A model generated the notes under the pieces. The model made no database searches. It was given only the letters and a program-made list of their open reading frames with translations, and was not told the origin of the DNA. A stretch of 64,000 bases of DNA from RPQJ01 sp963754125 (GTDB lineage Bacteria; Pseudomonadota; Gammaproteobacteria; Steroidobacterales; Steroidobacteraceae): assembly GCA_963754125.1 (NCBI GenBank), contig CAVWEX010000001.1:496001-560000 (forward strand), given 5' to 3'. The position numbers and the translations under genes are program-made. This document shows, piece by piece, positions 47,931 through 58,840 of the stretch. Each line of letters opens with the position of its first letter. The stretch's first letter is position 1.

Positions 47931-47971
47931 CGCTGAGACGTCACGCCCGCGTGCTGCCCGTCGCAAGGATC

Positions 47972-49359
47972 TCAACTTCCTGGATCGACCGTGCGCTTCT
48001 CGCGCAGGGTCACGAACTCCTCGGCAGCGGTCGGATGCAGGGCCACGGTCGCGTCGAACTGCTCCTTGGTGAGCCCCGCCTTCACCGCGATCGCGAGGCC
48101 CTGAATGATTTCCGGCGCGTCGGGCCCGACCATGTGCGCGCCCACCACGCGCTGGCTCGCTTCGTCCACCACCAGCTTCACCAGCGTGCGCTCGTTGCGC
48201 CCGGAAAGCGTGTACTTGAGCGGACGGAAGGTCGTGGCGTAGATGTCCACCACACCGAACGCAGCCACCGCCGCCGCCTCGGACAGCCCGACGGCCCCGA
48301 CGGGCGGCTGACTGAACACCGCGTGCGGCACGTCCCGGTGATCGACGGCGATGCGACGGCCGCCGAACAGCGTGGTCGCGAGCGCCGCCCCCTCGCGGAT
48401 GGCGACCGGCGTGAGGGCGATGCGATTGGTGACGTCGCCCACCGCATGGATGTGCGGCACGCGACTCGTGGAGAACTCGTCGACTCCTATCGCGCCCTGA
48501 TCGTCGAGGGCGACGCCCGCGGCTTCGAGTCCGAGTCCCGAGGTCGCGGGCCGGCGGCCGGTCGCGAATAGAACGGCGTCGGCGTCGACCTGCTCCGCAG
48601 TGCCCGCCGGTCGTGAGCGCGGCGCGGAGCGAGACCGTCCGCACGTCTCTCGATGCGTGTGAGATGGCTCTGCAGCCTTACGTCGAGCCCCTTGCGCACG
48701 AGTTCGTCGTGCAGGTGCCGGCGCACGTCGTCGTCGAAGCCGCGCAGGATCTGCTCGCCGCGGTACGCCAGCGTGACGTCGGCGCCGAGGCCGTGGAAGA
48801 TCCCGCCGAACTCGACGGCGATGAAGCCCCCGCCGACGATCAGCACGCGACCGGGGATCTCGGGCAGCTGGAACGCCTCGTTCGAGGTGATCGCCAGCTC
48901 GGCGCCCGGAATCGCGGGCCGGACCGGCTGCCCGCCGGTGGCAATGAGGATGTGCGCAGCCGTGAAGCTGCGCCCCCCGACCCTCACCGTGTGACGGTCG
49001 GCCAGCGTGGCGTGACCCTCGATGAGGGCGACGCCGGCCGCCTTGAGCAGCGTCCGGTAGATGTCCTCGAGGCGTGCGATCTCGCGATCCTTGTTGGCGA
49101 TGAGCGTGGGCCAGGAGAAGGTCGCCTCGGCGGTCCAGCCGTAGGACGCGGCATCCTCAAGGTCATCGCGGAAGTGGGCGGCGTACACGAGCAGCTTCTT
49201 CGGCACGCAGCCCCGGATCACGCAGGTGCCTCCCGGCCGGTCAGACTCGGCGATGGCGATCCGCGCGCCGAACCCGGCTGCCACGCGGGCCGCCCGCACG
49301 CCGCCCGAACCCGCGCCGATCACGAACAGGTCGTAGTCGAACTGCGCTTCTCCCGTCAC
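47972..49359 (-). CDS. gor: Glutathione-disulfide reductase; two frame breaks
   Basis: GTG 49359 overlaps the phosphatase-like stop (GTGA). DYDLFVIGAGSGGVRAARVAA is the FAD site, GGTCVIRGCVPKKLLVYAAHF the redox disulfide (Cys46, Cys51) in the glutathione-reductase form, and GRVLIVGGGFIAVEFGGIF the NAD(P) domain. After breaks near 48600 and 48545 the dimer domain reads HIHAVGDVTNRIALTPVAIRE, and the C-terminal block ending LHPTAAEEFVTLREK holds the HPTxxEE catalytic His-Glu. Length is two above a multiple of three. It reduces GSSG with NADPH. Overlap with the TRAP-linked genes suggests cotranscription with the sulfosugar uptake operon. Confidence 0.92.
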
Positions 49360-49808
49360 GGCTCCTCGGACCCGAGGGTCGTGAGCAGCCGGCGCGCGCC
49401 CGCCTCGATCTGGTCCATCATCACCGCGAAACCGTCGGCCTCGCCGAAGTACGGATCGGGCACCTCCCGGTCGCCGAGGAAGAGTTCGATCCGCGCCGCA
49501 TTGCCCGCCGGACGCCGCGTCTCGAGCTCGTGGAGGTTGACGTGGTCCATGGCGAGGATCAGGTCGCTCGCGGCGAAATCCTCCGCGCCGATTTCGCGAC
49601 AGCGGAAAGCGCCGAGGTCGTAGCCGCGCGCTTCGCAGGCGGCCATGGTGCGCGGGTCGGCGGTGTCGCCGACGTGCTTGTCCTTGAGGCCGGCGGAGGC
49701 GAACGACACGCGTCCTTCGAGTGTCGCATCGCGCGCCAGCTTGCGGCACACCGCCTCCGCCGCCGGCGAACGGCAGTAATTACCCGCATCCACGAACAGG
49801 ATCTTCAT
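49356..49808 (-). CDS. Low-molecular-weight protein tyrosine phosphatase-like, nucleophile replaced
   Basis: The 150-residue protein has the full LMW-PTP fold: the P-loop region MKILFVDAGNYCRSPAAEAV, SAGLKDKHVGDTADPRTM and the acid loop VPDPYFGEADGF (Asp118). In the P-loop the usual CxGNxCRS is DAGNYCRS: position 7, where the nucleophilic Cys of CX5R should be, is Asp, coded GAT, with Arg13 in place. This needs two base changes from TGC, so it is unlikely to be a single miscall. The protein may bind phosphate without cleaving phosphotyrosine. It overlaps the TRAP binding-protein stop by 4 bases and the reductase start by 4, so all three are coupled. Confidence 0.85.
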   Translation of the reverse strand: MKILFVDAGNYCRSPAAEAVCRKLARDATLEGRVSFASAGLKDKHVGDTADPRTMAACEARGYDLGAFRCREIGAEDFAASDLILAMDHVNLHELETRRPAGNAARIELFLGDREVPDPYFGEADGFAVMMDQIEAGARRLLTTLGSEEP

Positions 49809-50851
49809 CCGTCTCCTCCGTTGTTCTGCTCACAGGCGGCCACCGCCGCGTCGAGACGTTCCAGCCATTCGCGGCCGTAGCGATTCGCATACCAGTCCCG
49901 CAGGCCCCGGGTGGCGTCGCGGAACTGCGCGCGCTGCCCGGGCGAGATCTCGTCCACCGTACCGCCCGAGGCGCGAAAGGTCTCGAATGCCGGCGCCTGT
50001 CGGGCCGCGGCCGCCTCGCGCGTGGCGAGCGCGAGCACGCGGAAACCCTCGGCCACGACCGGTTTGAGGTCCGCAGGCAACGCCTGCCACTGCTGCTCCG
50101 AGTACCACCACATCGCGCCCATGTAGCTGTGCCGGTCGACCAGGAGGAAGCGAACGTGCTCGTGCAACTTCATGCCGACCACGTCCTGCACGCTGTTCTT
50201 GGTGCCGTCGAGCAGCCCGGCCGAGAGCGCGTAGTAAACCTCCGACCACGGCAGCGGCGTCGGGCTGCCGCCGAGCTCCCGCACCATCTCCTGCTCGAGC
50301 GCCGAGGGTAGCGTGCGGATGCGCAGGCGCGCGAGGTCCGCTGGCGACTGGATACGCTTCTGGGTGGTCGCAAAGCTGCGCCAGCCGCCCGTGTTGCCCA
50401 CGGCCATGAGCCGCAGGCCGAGGCCCTGGTCCAGGATCGACTGCCCCATTTCAGCGAGCAGCGGTCCGTCCATCACGCATTCGGCCACGGCGTCGTCCGC
50501 GAAGGTGTACGGCAGGTCGAGCACCTGGGCGGGGCCGAACAGCGCCGCAAGCCCGCCGAAGGTCGTCTGGTGCATCTCGAGCATGCCGCCTTGCAGCGCC
50601 TCGATGCACTCGCGCTCGCTGCCGCAGTACTGCCCGGACGGGAACACCTGCACCGAGACACGGTCGCCGGCGGCCGCCTCGACGCTTTCCTTGAATGCCA
50701 TGGCACCCACGTAGTCCTCGTCGTCACTCGAGGCGAGAAAGGCGATGCGGATGGTGATGTCGGCGCGATCGGCGCGCGAGGTGTACACGCCGACGGCGCA
50801 GACGGCCAGGATCAGCGCCACCAGCACGCGCATGAGTACCGGGTTCGTCAC
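49805..50851 (-). CDS. TRAP transporter substrate-binding protein (DctP family)
   Basis: The 348-residue protein has an N-terminal signal anchor (VLVALILAVCAVGVYTSRA) and the TRAP solute-receptor fold: KESVEAAAGDRVSVQVFPSGQ, EALQGGMLEMHQTTFGGLAAL, SPADLARLRIRTLPSALEQEM and VYYALSAGLLDGTKNSVQDVV. An Arg (in LRIRTLP) normally binds the substrate carboxylate or other anion. It would capture the anionic substrate in the periplasm for the DctQM permease upstream. The gene order Q-M-P puts it last, and its stop overlaps the next gene. An organosulfonate such as sulfoquinovose or its glycoside is the likely ligand by context only. Confidence 0.93.
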   Translation of the reverse strand: MTNPVLMRVLVALILAVCAVGVYTSRADRADITIRIAFLASSDDEDYVGAMAFKESVEAAAGDRVSVQVFPSGQYCGSERECIEALQGGMLEMHQTTFGGLAALFGPAQVLDLPYTFADDAVAECVMDGPLLAEMGQSILDQGLGLRLMAVGNTGGWRSFATTQKRIQSPADLARLRIRTLPSALEQEMVRELGGSPTPLPWSEVYYALSAGLLDGTKNSVQDVVGMKLHEHVRFLLVDRHSYMGAMWWYSEQQWQALPADLKPVVAEGFRVLALATREAAAARQAPAFETFRASGGTVDEISPGQRAQFRDATRGLRDWYANRYGREWLERLDAAVAACEQNNGGDG

Positions 50852-50858
50852 GGCGCCC

Positions 50859-52148
50859 TCACTGGATCAACCCGAGCCAGCGCGGCAGCGCCAGCGTGAG
50901 CGGCGGAAAGAACGTGATGAGCATGAGCACCGCGATCTCGACCGCGAGGAACGGCAACATGGCCCGCACGATGCTCTCGACGCGCACGCCCGAGACCGAG
51001 GAGGTGACGAACAGCACCAGCCCCATCGGTGGTGTCGCGAGGCCGAGCGTTAAGTTGACGCACATGACGAGCGCGAAGTGCACGGGGTGCACGCCCATCT
51101 CCACGAAGATCGGCGCCAGCACCGGCCCGAGGATCAGGATCGCCGGCCCCGCGTCCAGGAACATGCCGATCAGCAGCAGCAGGACGTTGACGACGAACAG
51201 GAGGACGGTGGGGTCGTCGCTGAGCTTCAGCATGGCATTCGCGATTCCCTCCGCCATGCCGGACACCGTCACGAGCCATGCGAACGTGACCGCGGCGCCT
51301 ACCAGCATCAGGATGACGCCGGACTGCATGGCGGTGGCGATGAAGATGCGTCGCATCTCGGCGAAGTCCACGGTGCGCAGCACGAAGGGCGCCACGATGA
51401 TCGCGTAGCCCGCCGCGACGGCCGCCGCCTCGGTGGCGGTGAAGTAGCCCGAGAGCATGCCGCCGAGCAGGATCACCGGCATGACGAGCGCGAGCGCCGC
51501 CTCGCGGAAGGCCAGCCCGCGCTCGCGCCAGGTCGCCCGGCGCGACGCGACGGGAAGGTTGTTGCGCGTCGCGAGGATGCGCGTCGTGAGCATGAGCCCG
51601 AGGCCGATCAGGATGCCGGGCACCACGCCCGCGGCGAACAGCGCGCCGATGGATACGTTCATGACGAAGCCGTACAGCACCATGATGCCGGACGGCGGGA
51701 TGATGGGCCCGATCACGGCCGCGGCGGCCGTCACGGCGGCCGCGAAGCTGCGCTTGTAGCCGTTCTGCTCCATCGCAGGCACGAGCATCTTGCCGATGGC
51801 GGAGGCGTCGGCGACCGCCGATCCCGAGATGCCGGCGAACAGCATCGAGGAGAGGATGTTCACCTGGGCCAGTCCGCCACGGAAGTGGCCGATGAGCGAC
51901 TGGCTGAAGTTCACGATCGAGCGGGTGATGCCGCCCGAGTTCATGAGCTCGCCGGCGAGGATGAAGAACGGCACGGCGAGCAAGGGGAAGCTGTCCACGC
52001 CGTTGTAGAAGCGCGAGAGCAGCGTGGCGAAGAACTGCCGCTGGTCGTCCAGCACCAGGCTCAGGCCCGGGCCGATCAGCAGCGCGAACACGACCGGCGT
52101 GCCGAGCGCGAGCAGTGCGATGAACAGCCAGAAGAAGGCCGTGGACAC
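50859..52148 (-). CDS. TRAP transporter large permease (DctM family)
   Basis: From GTG 52148 the 429-residue protein has the DctM topology of about 12 helices: FFWLFIALLALGTPVVFALLI, PLLAVPFFILAGELMNSGGIT, GLAQVNILSSMLFAGISGSAV with the SGSAVAD elevator motif, AAAVIGPIIPPSGIMVLYGFV, and a matching second half ending LGLATPPMGLVLFVTSS, with LATPPMG as signature. It carries the substrate with Na+ across the inner membrane together with DctQ. It starts 5 bases after the DctQ stop and ends 7 bases before the DctP start, so the three genes are one operon. Confidence 0.95.
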   Translation of the reverse strand: MSTAFFWLFIALLALGTPVVFALLIGPGLSLVLDDQRQFFATLLSRFYNGVDSFPLLAVPFFILAGELMNSGGITRSIVNFSQSLIGHFRGGLAQVNILSSMLFAGISGSAVADASAIGKMLVPAMEQNGYKRSFAAAVTAAAAVIGPIIPPSGIMVLYGFVMNVSIGALFAAGVVPGILIGLGLMLTTRILATRNNLPVASRRATWRERGLAFREAALALVMPVILLGGMLSGYFTATEAAAVAAGYAIIVAPFVLRTVDFAEMRRIFIATAMQSGVILMLVGAAVTFAWLVTVSGMAEGIANAMLKLSDDPTVLLFVVNVLLLLIGMFLDAGPAILILGPVLAPIFVEMGVHPVHFALVMCVNLTLGLATPPMGLVLFVTSSVSGVRVESIVRAMLPFLAVEIAVLMLITFFPPLTLALPRWLGLIQ

Positions 52149-52153
52149 CGCGC

Positions 52154-52709
52154 TCAGTCCTCGACCACGGCGGGCATGGCGCCTTCCATGACGATCCCGG
52201 ACGGCGCGCCCGCGAGGTGCAGCAGCAGCCGGCCGATGAGTTCGATGCCGACCAGGATCAGCATGGCGAACGCGGTCGGCACGATCGCGTAGATCCACGC
52301 CATCTTGATCTCGAGGGTCGAGGCCATGATCTCGAGTCCGCGGCGCCAGAAGGCGAAGCTCTCGATGAAGAGCACCACGAGGATCCAGACGATCAGGCCG
52401 TTGAGCACGAGGCTCGTGACGGCGAGCAGCCGCGGCGGGAGGGCTTCGGCAAACGACACGATCGCGACATGTGCGCCCTTGCGGTAGGCGTACGGCGCGA
52501 CCAGCAGCACCGACCAGACCAGCGCCACCCGGGCCAGTTCCTCGGCCCAGTCGAGCGAGTAGTGGAACACGCCCCGGGAAACGATCTGGGCGAGCGCGAG
52601 CGCGAGCATGACCGCGAGCAGCGCGCCGGCGAGGTTGCGCGCGGCGAGCGAGAGCGGGCCGTTGACACGACCCAGTCGCCCGGACGATCCCCATGAGCAA
52701 CGACTTCAT
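52154..52709 (-). CDS. TRAP transporter small permease (DctQ family); one frame break
   Basis: ATG 52709 begins MKSLLMGIVRATG; after an extra base near 52668 the expected VNGPLSLAARNLAGALLAVML helix continues into LALALAQIVSRGVFHYSLDWA. EELARVALVWSVLLVAPYAYR and GAHVAIVSFAEALPPRLLAV follow, with the conserved EELARxxLVW of the family. Four helices are present and length is one above a multiple of three. ATG at 52694 is a possible later start. It stabilises DctM. It is 113 bases downstream of the TonB receptor stop, with a hairpin between the two. Confidence 0.9.
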
Positions 52710-52750
52710 GCGCCGGGCCACTCCCCCGCGACGGAACCCGCGTGACAGCA

Positions 52751-52772
52751 CAGGCCGCCCGGGGGCGGCCTG
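52751..52772. terminator. 9-bp hairpin between the TonB receptor and TRAP genes
   Basis: CAGGCCGCC (52751-52759) pairs perfectly with GGCGGCCTG (52764-52772) around a CGGG loop. It lies 50 bases after the receptor stop and 42 before the DctQ start on the minus strand. No T run follows. It may end or attenuate receptor transcripts, or protect their 3' end so that receptor is made in excess over TRAP subunits. Confidence 0.5.
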
Positions 52773-52822
52773 CGCCGGATTATGGGGCAGGCCGCGTCCG
52801 AGCGCGACGCGGCCGCCGTCGG

Positions 52823-55208
<2,386 letters not shown>

Positions 55209-55303
55209 GGTCGGTTCTCCCCCAGGACTGTTTTGACGCATCGCGCCGCAGCCGCAGCAGCGGCGCGGACTCCTGATGAAGCCGACGGTAGCATGAGGAT
55301 TCT

Positions 55304-55330
55304 ATGTCTTACAACCCTTATATAAGACAT
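55304..55330. promoter_or_regulatory. Operator candidate before the TonB receptor (ATGTCTTA / TAAGACAT)
   Basis: ATGTCTTA (55304-55311) and TAAGACAT (55323-55330) form a perfect 8-bp inverted repeat with an 11-base spacer, and CTTATATAAG (55317-55326) is itself a perfect palindrome inside it. CTTATATAAGAC (55317-55328) recurs exactly in the suyA/gntR gap at 61619-61630. The A/T-rich patch lies about 100 bases upstream of the receptor start on the minus strand. The repeats are seen; binding by the GntR protein is inferred. Confidence 0.65.
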
Positions 55331-55370
55331 GAGAGCGCCCGCCTCAGCGCGGCCCGACCCGGCACACCAC

Positions 55371-57440
55371 TCAGGGGGCGCGCCACACCTCGGCCACCAC
55401 GGGCATCGCGCCGAGCTCGCCGGTGTGGTGCACGGCGGGCCCGAGCGGAATCTCGGTGCCGCGCCGCGCAAAGACCGCCAGCTCGTCGAGCGCCAGCACG
55501 AATTCGTGCGTTCGCCCGCCCTGGAACGCGGCGCCGCCCGGGAAGCGGCACCACTCGCCGTCGGGGAGGTAGACGCGCACGCGCCCGGAGGGGTCGAGGC
55601 AGGGCGCGACGAGCAGGTCCTCCCCGCAGAAGAACTGGTGGTCGAAGGCCCAGGCCTCGGGCTCGTCCGGGCAGGCCAGCGCCATGGCGCGCTGTACTGG
55701 AAGGCCGGTCGCACTCGCCTCCTCGACCGTTCGCCACAGGTACGGCAGCAAGCGGTAGCGCAACTCGAGCGCCGCCGTGGCGGCACGTTCCGCCTCCGGG
55801 CCGTAGGACCACGGCTCGCGGGCGCCGATGCCGTGCAGGCGCATGTGGGCGGAGAATACGGACGCCTGCGCCCAGCGCACGTACAGCAACGGATCGCGCC
55901 GGTCGCCATAGAAGCCGCCCACGTCCGTCGCGTAGAACGGCGCGCCGGTGAGGCCCCACGACAGGCCGCCGCGAATGCTCGCCGCGAGGCCGCCCCAGTC
56001 GGCCTGCGGATCGCCGCCCCACTGCGAGGGGTAGCGCTGCGAGCCCGACCAGGCAGCCCGACTGAACAGGAACGCCCCGCCCTTCGAATAACGGCTCGCC
56101 GCCTCGTACACGCAGCGGTTGTAGAGCAGTGCGTAGACGTTGTGCAGCGCGTCGCCCTGTGCGCCGTCGGAGGCCACCATGTACGGCTCGACCTGCTCGC
56201 CGAAGTCCGGCTTGATCATGTCCACGCCGAGTTCGAAGAGTTCCCGGTGGCGATCGCGCCAGTAGGCGTAGGCCTCGGGCTGTGTGAAGTCGAGCAGACC
56301 CGATTCGGGCAGCGGCGTCAGCACCGCGCCGAAGGGCTCGAGATCCCACTGGTAGCGATAGGCGTCGCCGCTGCGCGCATCCTTGAGCAGCCACCCCTTC
56401 GCCGCCAGTTCGTCGAACAGCGGGTTGCGTACCGAGATCAGCGGGTATTCCCAAACGCAGATGCGGAAATCGAGCGCCTTGAGCTGCTCGATCACCGGTC
56501 GCGGGTCCGGGTAGCGGGCTGGATCCCACTCGAAGGCGAAGCGCGTATCGGTGTCCTGCCAGGCGCGTCCGTCGAACGTGATGGTGTCGCAGGGCATGCC
56601 GCGCTCACGCACCTCGCGCGCGACCGCAAGGATCTCCTCGGCAGTGCGGTAGTAGGCCTTGGAGAGGATCAGCCCCAGGCTCCACAGCGGCGGCACGGGC
56701 GCGCGCCCGGTCAGCGCGGTGTACTGGCCGAGGATCTGGGCACCGCTCGCCCCGTCGAGCACGAACAGGTCGAGCGAGGGCGAGTCCACCTTGAGGCCGT
56801 AGGCCCGCTGCGACCAAGGCGCGTATCCCACGCCGTGCACGACGGGCGCCACCGTGTGCACGAACACACCCCAGCCCTCCGGGCTCCAGGCGAATGGCGC
56901 GTTCTTGTAGCTCGCCTCGGCGTTCACGCCGAGAGCGTCGTGGTTGTACGAGCGCACGAGCTGCCCGCGCCGGTCGAGGCGACCCCATTTCTCGCCGAGG
57001 CCGTACACGGGCGTGTCGTGTCCGAGCTCGAGGCTCACGAACCACGCATCGCCCATGCGCGCGAAGGGCGGCAGGCGGAAGCGACGCACGAAGTGTCCGT
57101 CGCCCGGGGACGACTGCACGGCGCGTCCCGACACCGTGAGCGCGAACGACAGCGGCGCGTGGCCGATCTCGAGCACGCGCTCGCCGGACACCAGCCGCGT
57201 ACCGCCCTCGACGGCTTCGATGCGTGTCGCGAGTGCCGCGGGCTCGCGCAGCAGGATCCCGTAGTCGCGTGCATCGGGCCCGAGGCGCAGGCGCACTCCG
57301 GACTCGAGCAGCGCGACCCGCAGGGGTCCCGCATCCGTCGGCAGCGTCACGCTGCCGTCCGGATTCGGGACCGGAGCGCCCGTCACGGCGACCGGGGGGA
57401 TGCGCCCCCAGTTCGGCGCCTCGACGTCGAACGCGCCCAC
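55371..57440 (-). CDS. Glycoside hydrolase family 31; candidate alpha-sulfoquinovosidase
   Basis: The 689-residue protein starts at GTG 57440. The N-terminal sandwich runs to about 240 (VYGLGEKWGRLDRRG is the GH31 entry motif), then the barrel: CDTITFDGRAWQDTDTRFAFE, the nucleophile Asp412 in GVDMIKPDFGEQ, and the acid/base Asp477 in SGSQRYPSQWGGD. The DFGE and SQWGGD motifs put it nearer YicI-type enzymes than plain alpha-glucosidases. No signal peptide, so it acts inside the cell after TRAP import. The isomerase, aldolase and kinase beside it suggest the alpha-glycoside of a sulfosugar. I could not verify the Arg/Trp/Tyr sulfonate pocket known for YihQ, and alpha-xylosidase remains possible. 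Stop-to-start spacing with the isomerase gene is one base. Confidence 0.9.
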   Translation of the reverse strand: MGAFDVEAPNWGRIPPVAVTGAPVPNPDGSVTLPTDAGPLRVALLESGVRLRLGPDARDYGILLREPAALATRIEAVEGGTRLVSGERVLEIGHAPLSFALTVSGRAVQSSPGDGHFVRRFRLPPFARMGDAWFVSLELGHDTPVYGLGEKWGRLDRRGQLVRSYNHDALGVNAEASYKNAPFAWSPEGWGVFVHTVAPVVHGVGYAPWSQRAYGLKVDSPSLDLFVLDGASGAQILGQYTALTGRAPVPPLWSLGLILSKAYYRTAEEILAVAREVRERGMPCDTITFDGRAWQDTDTRFAFEWDPARYPDPRPVIEQLKALDFRICVWEYPLISVRNPLFDELAAKGWLLKDARSGDAYRYQWDLEPFGAVLTPLPESGLLDFTQPEAYAYWRDRHRELFELGVDMIKPDFGEQVEPYMVASDGAQGDALHNVYALLYNRCVYEAASRYSKGGAFLFSRAAWSGSQRYPSQWGGDPQADWGGLAASIRGGLSWGLTGAPFYATDVGGFYGDRRDPLLYVRWAQASVFSAHMRLHGIGAREPWSYGPEAERAATAALELRYRLLPYLWRTVEEASATGLPVQRAMALACPDEPEAWAFDHQFFCGEDLLVAPCLDPSGRVRVYLPDGEWCRFPGGAAFQGGRTHEFVLALDELAVFARRGTEIPLGPAVHHTGELGAMPVVAEVWRAP

Positions 57441-57441
57441 C

Positions 57442-58839
57442 TCAGGCCAGCTCGAGCACGGGCAGGTTCCAGCGCGCGGCGATGGCCCTGAGCGCCGGCT
57501 TGTGGTCGCCGTAGGCGAGCGCGAAGTGGTGCTCGAGCCCCTCCTCCATGATGGTGCGACCGACCTCGGCTGCCGGCCGGTCGAATCTGACCGTGCCGGA
57601 GCAGCCGGTGAACGCCATGGGCGCGCGGATCACCCGGGCGCCCGCGATCATGAGCTTGGTCTCGTTGCGCGCGCGCGAGAGCCGCGCCAGCGTCACGCGG
57701 CCCGGCTTGATCGGGAACTGGTGCAGCAGCGGCATCCTGCGGTTGGTGTGGATGGTCGCTTCCGCGTGCGCCTCCGGGTCGCGCATGGAGATCGGGGCGA
57801 GCCCGCAGTGCCAGAGCACCGCCGTGTCGTCGGCGGACGTGATGTCCACGAGATCGGCCATCCAGGCGGGCTCGCCGGCGAGTTCCTGCAGCATCAGCTG
57901 CGACAGCGAGCCGTGCACGTCGGCCTCGCAGGCCGAGGGCACCTGCTTCTGGTTCATCATCGCCATCGGGCCGCAGGCCGCGCAGCCGTATTCGGTGAAC
58001 ATCTCGGGCCAGCAGCGCACCGCGAGCCCCTTCGCGTGGCTCTCCTGCTGCACGTCCTCGAGCGCGCAGAAGACGCGGAACGAGCGGTCGAGCTGCTCCT
58101 GGTCCACGGCATCGAGGCCTTCGAGCTCCGCCGCCGCGCCGGCACGCGCCGCACCGACGCGGGCCGGATCCATGGCGCGCGCCTTGTCGAACAGCTGCCC
58201 GAGCTGCACGGTCTCGACGCGCAGGCCGGCGAGGTCGAACAGCAGCCTCTCGTCGTACTCGCAGGTATCGAAGCCGTCCGGGTGCTGGCCGACGACGGTG
58301 ATCTTCGAGCCGCGCAGGGACTCGAGCACGCGCTCCGCCGCAGCGTCCGCACCCACCTGCGCCGGACGCGCTCGCGACGGCACGGACTCAGTCGGCGTGG
58401 CGAGCGCGCGCAGGCTGGACGCGAGGTCGGGCGCGTCGGGCGCCGCGTACAGCCAGCCGTGCGACACGCCGGCCCGGCCGAGCGCGTGCGCGGCCAGGTT
58501 GAGCCCGCAGTAGGCGTTGAGTCGCAGCCGGCCGCCGATGCGCGGCTCGGGCACGGCCCAGATCGCGAGCGGCGTGGTCGCCTCCTTCGCGAGCTTCACG
58601 GTCATCGTCGCGTCGGTGAACGTGATCTGCAGGATCAGCAGCAGGTCGATCGGCCCGGCGGAACGGATCTCCGCCACGGCCCGCTCCGCCGCGGCGCGGT
58701 CGAACAGCAGCTCGCGGGGCCCGACCGTGCGGATGCCGGCCGCCTCGAGGGCTGCGAAGGCCCGCGTCTTCATGTCCTCCGCGAAGGGGACGTCGAATGT
58801 GGGGCGCGCCAGCACCGCCACGCCGTAGGTCAGCGACAT
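57442..58839 (-). CDS. L-fucose/L-arabinose isomerase-fold sugar isomerase (COG2407 type)
   Basis: The 465-residue protein starts at ATG 58839 after GGAGG. It has the three-domain layout of the fucose-isomerase-like family: an N-terminal Rossmann-like part (LLLILQITFTDATMTVKLAKE), a middle with GQHPDGFDTCEYDE, and a C-terminal metal-site region (CWPEMFTEYGCAACGPMAMMN, SACEADVHGSLSQLMLQELAG, HCGLAPISMRD). The E..D..H pattern in CEADVHGS fits the manganese site. Aldose-ketose isomerisation is the family reaction. As I recall, the SqvD-type sulfoquinovose isomerases of Firmicutes belong to this family, and the neighbours here favour sulfoquinovose to sulfofructose. It is coupled to aldolase and GH31 genes with 1-base gaps. 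Confidence 0.85.
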   Translation of the reverse strand: MSLTYGVAVLARPTFDVPFAEDMKTRAFAALEAAGIRTVGPRELLFDRAAAERAVAEIRSAGPIDLLLILQITFTDATMTVKLAKEATTPLAIWAVPEPRIGGRLRLNAYCGLNLAAHALGRAGVSHGWLYAAPDAPDLASSLRALATPTESVPSRARPAQVGADAAAERVLESLRGSKITVVGQHPDGFDTCEYDERLLFDLAGLRVETVQLGQLFDKARAMDPARVGAARAGAAAELEGLDAVDQEQLDRSFRVFCALEDVQQESHAKGLAVRCWPEMFTEYGCAACGPMAMMNQKQVPSACEADVHGSLSQLMLQELAGEPAWMADLVDITSADDTAVLWHCGLAPISMRDPEAHAEATIHTNRRMPLLHQFPIKPGRVTLARLSRARNETKLMIAGARVIRAPMAFTGCSGTVRFDRPAAEVGRTIMEEGLEHHFALAYGDHKPALRAIAARWNLPVLELA

Positions 58840-58840
58840 G

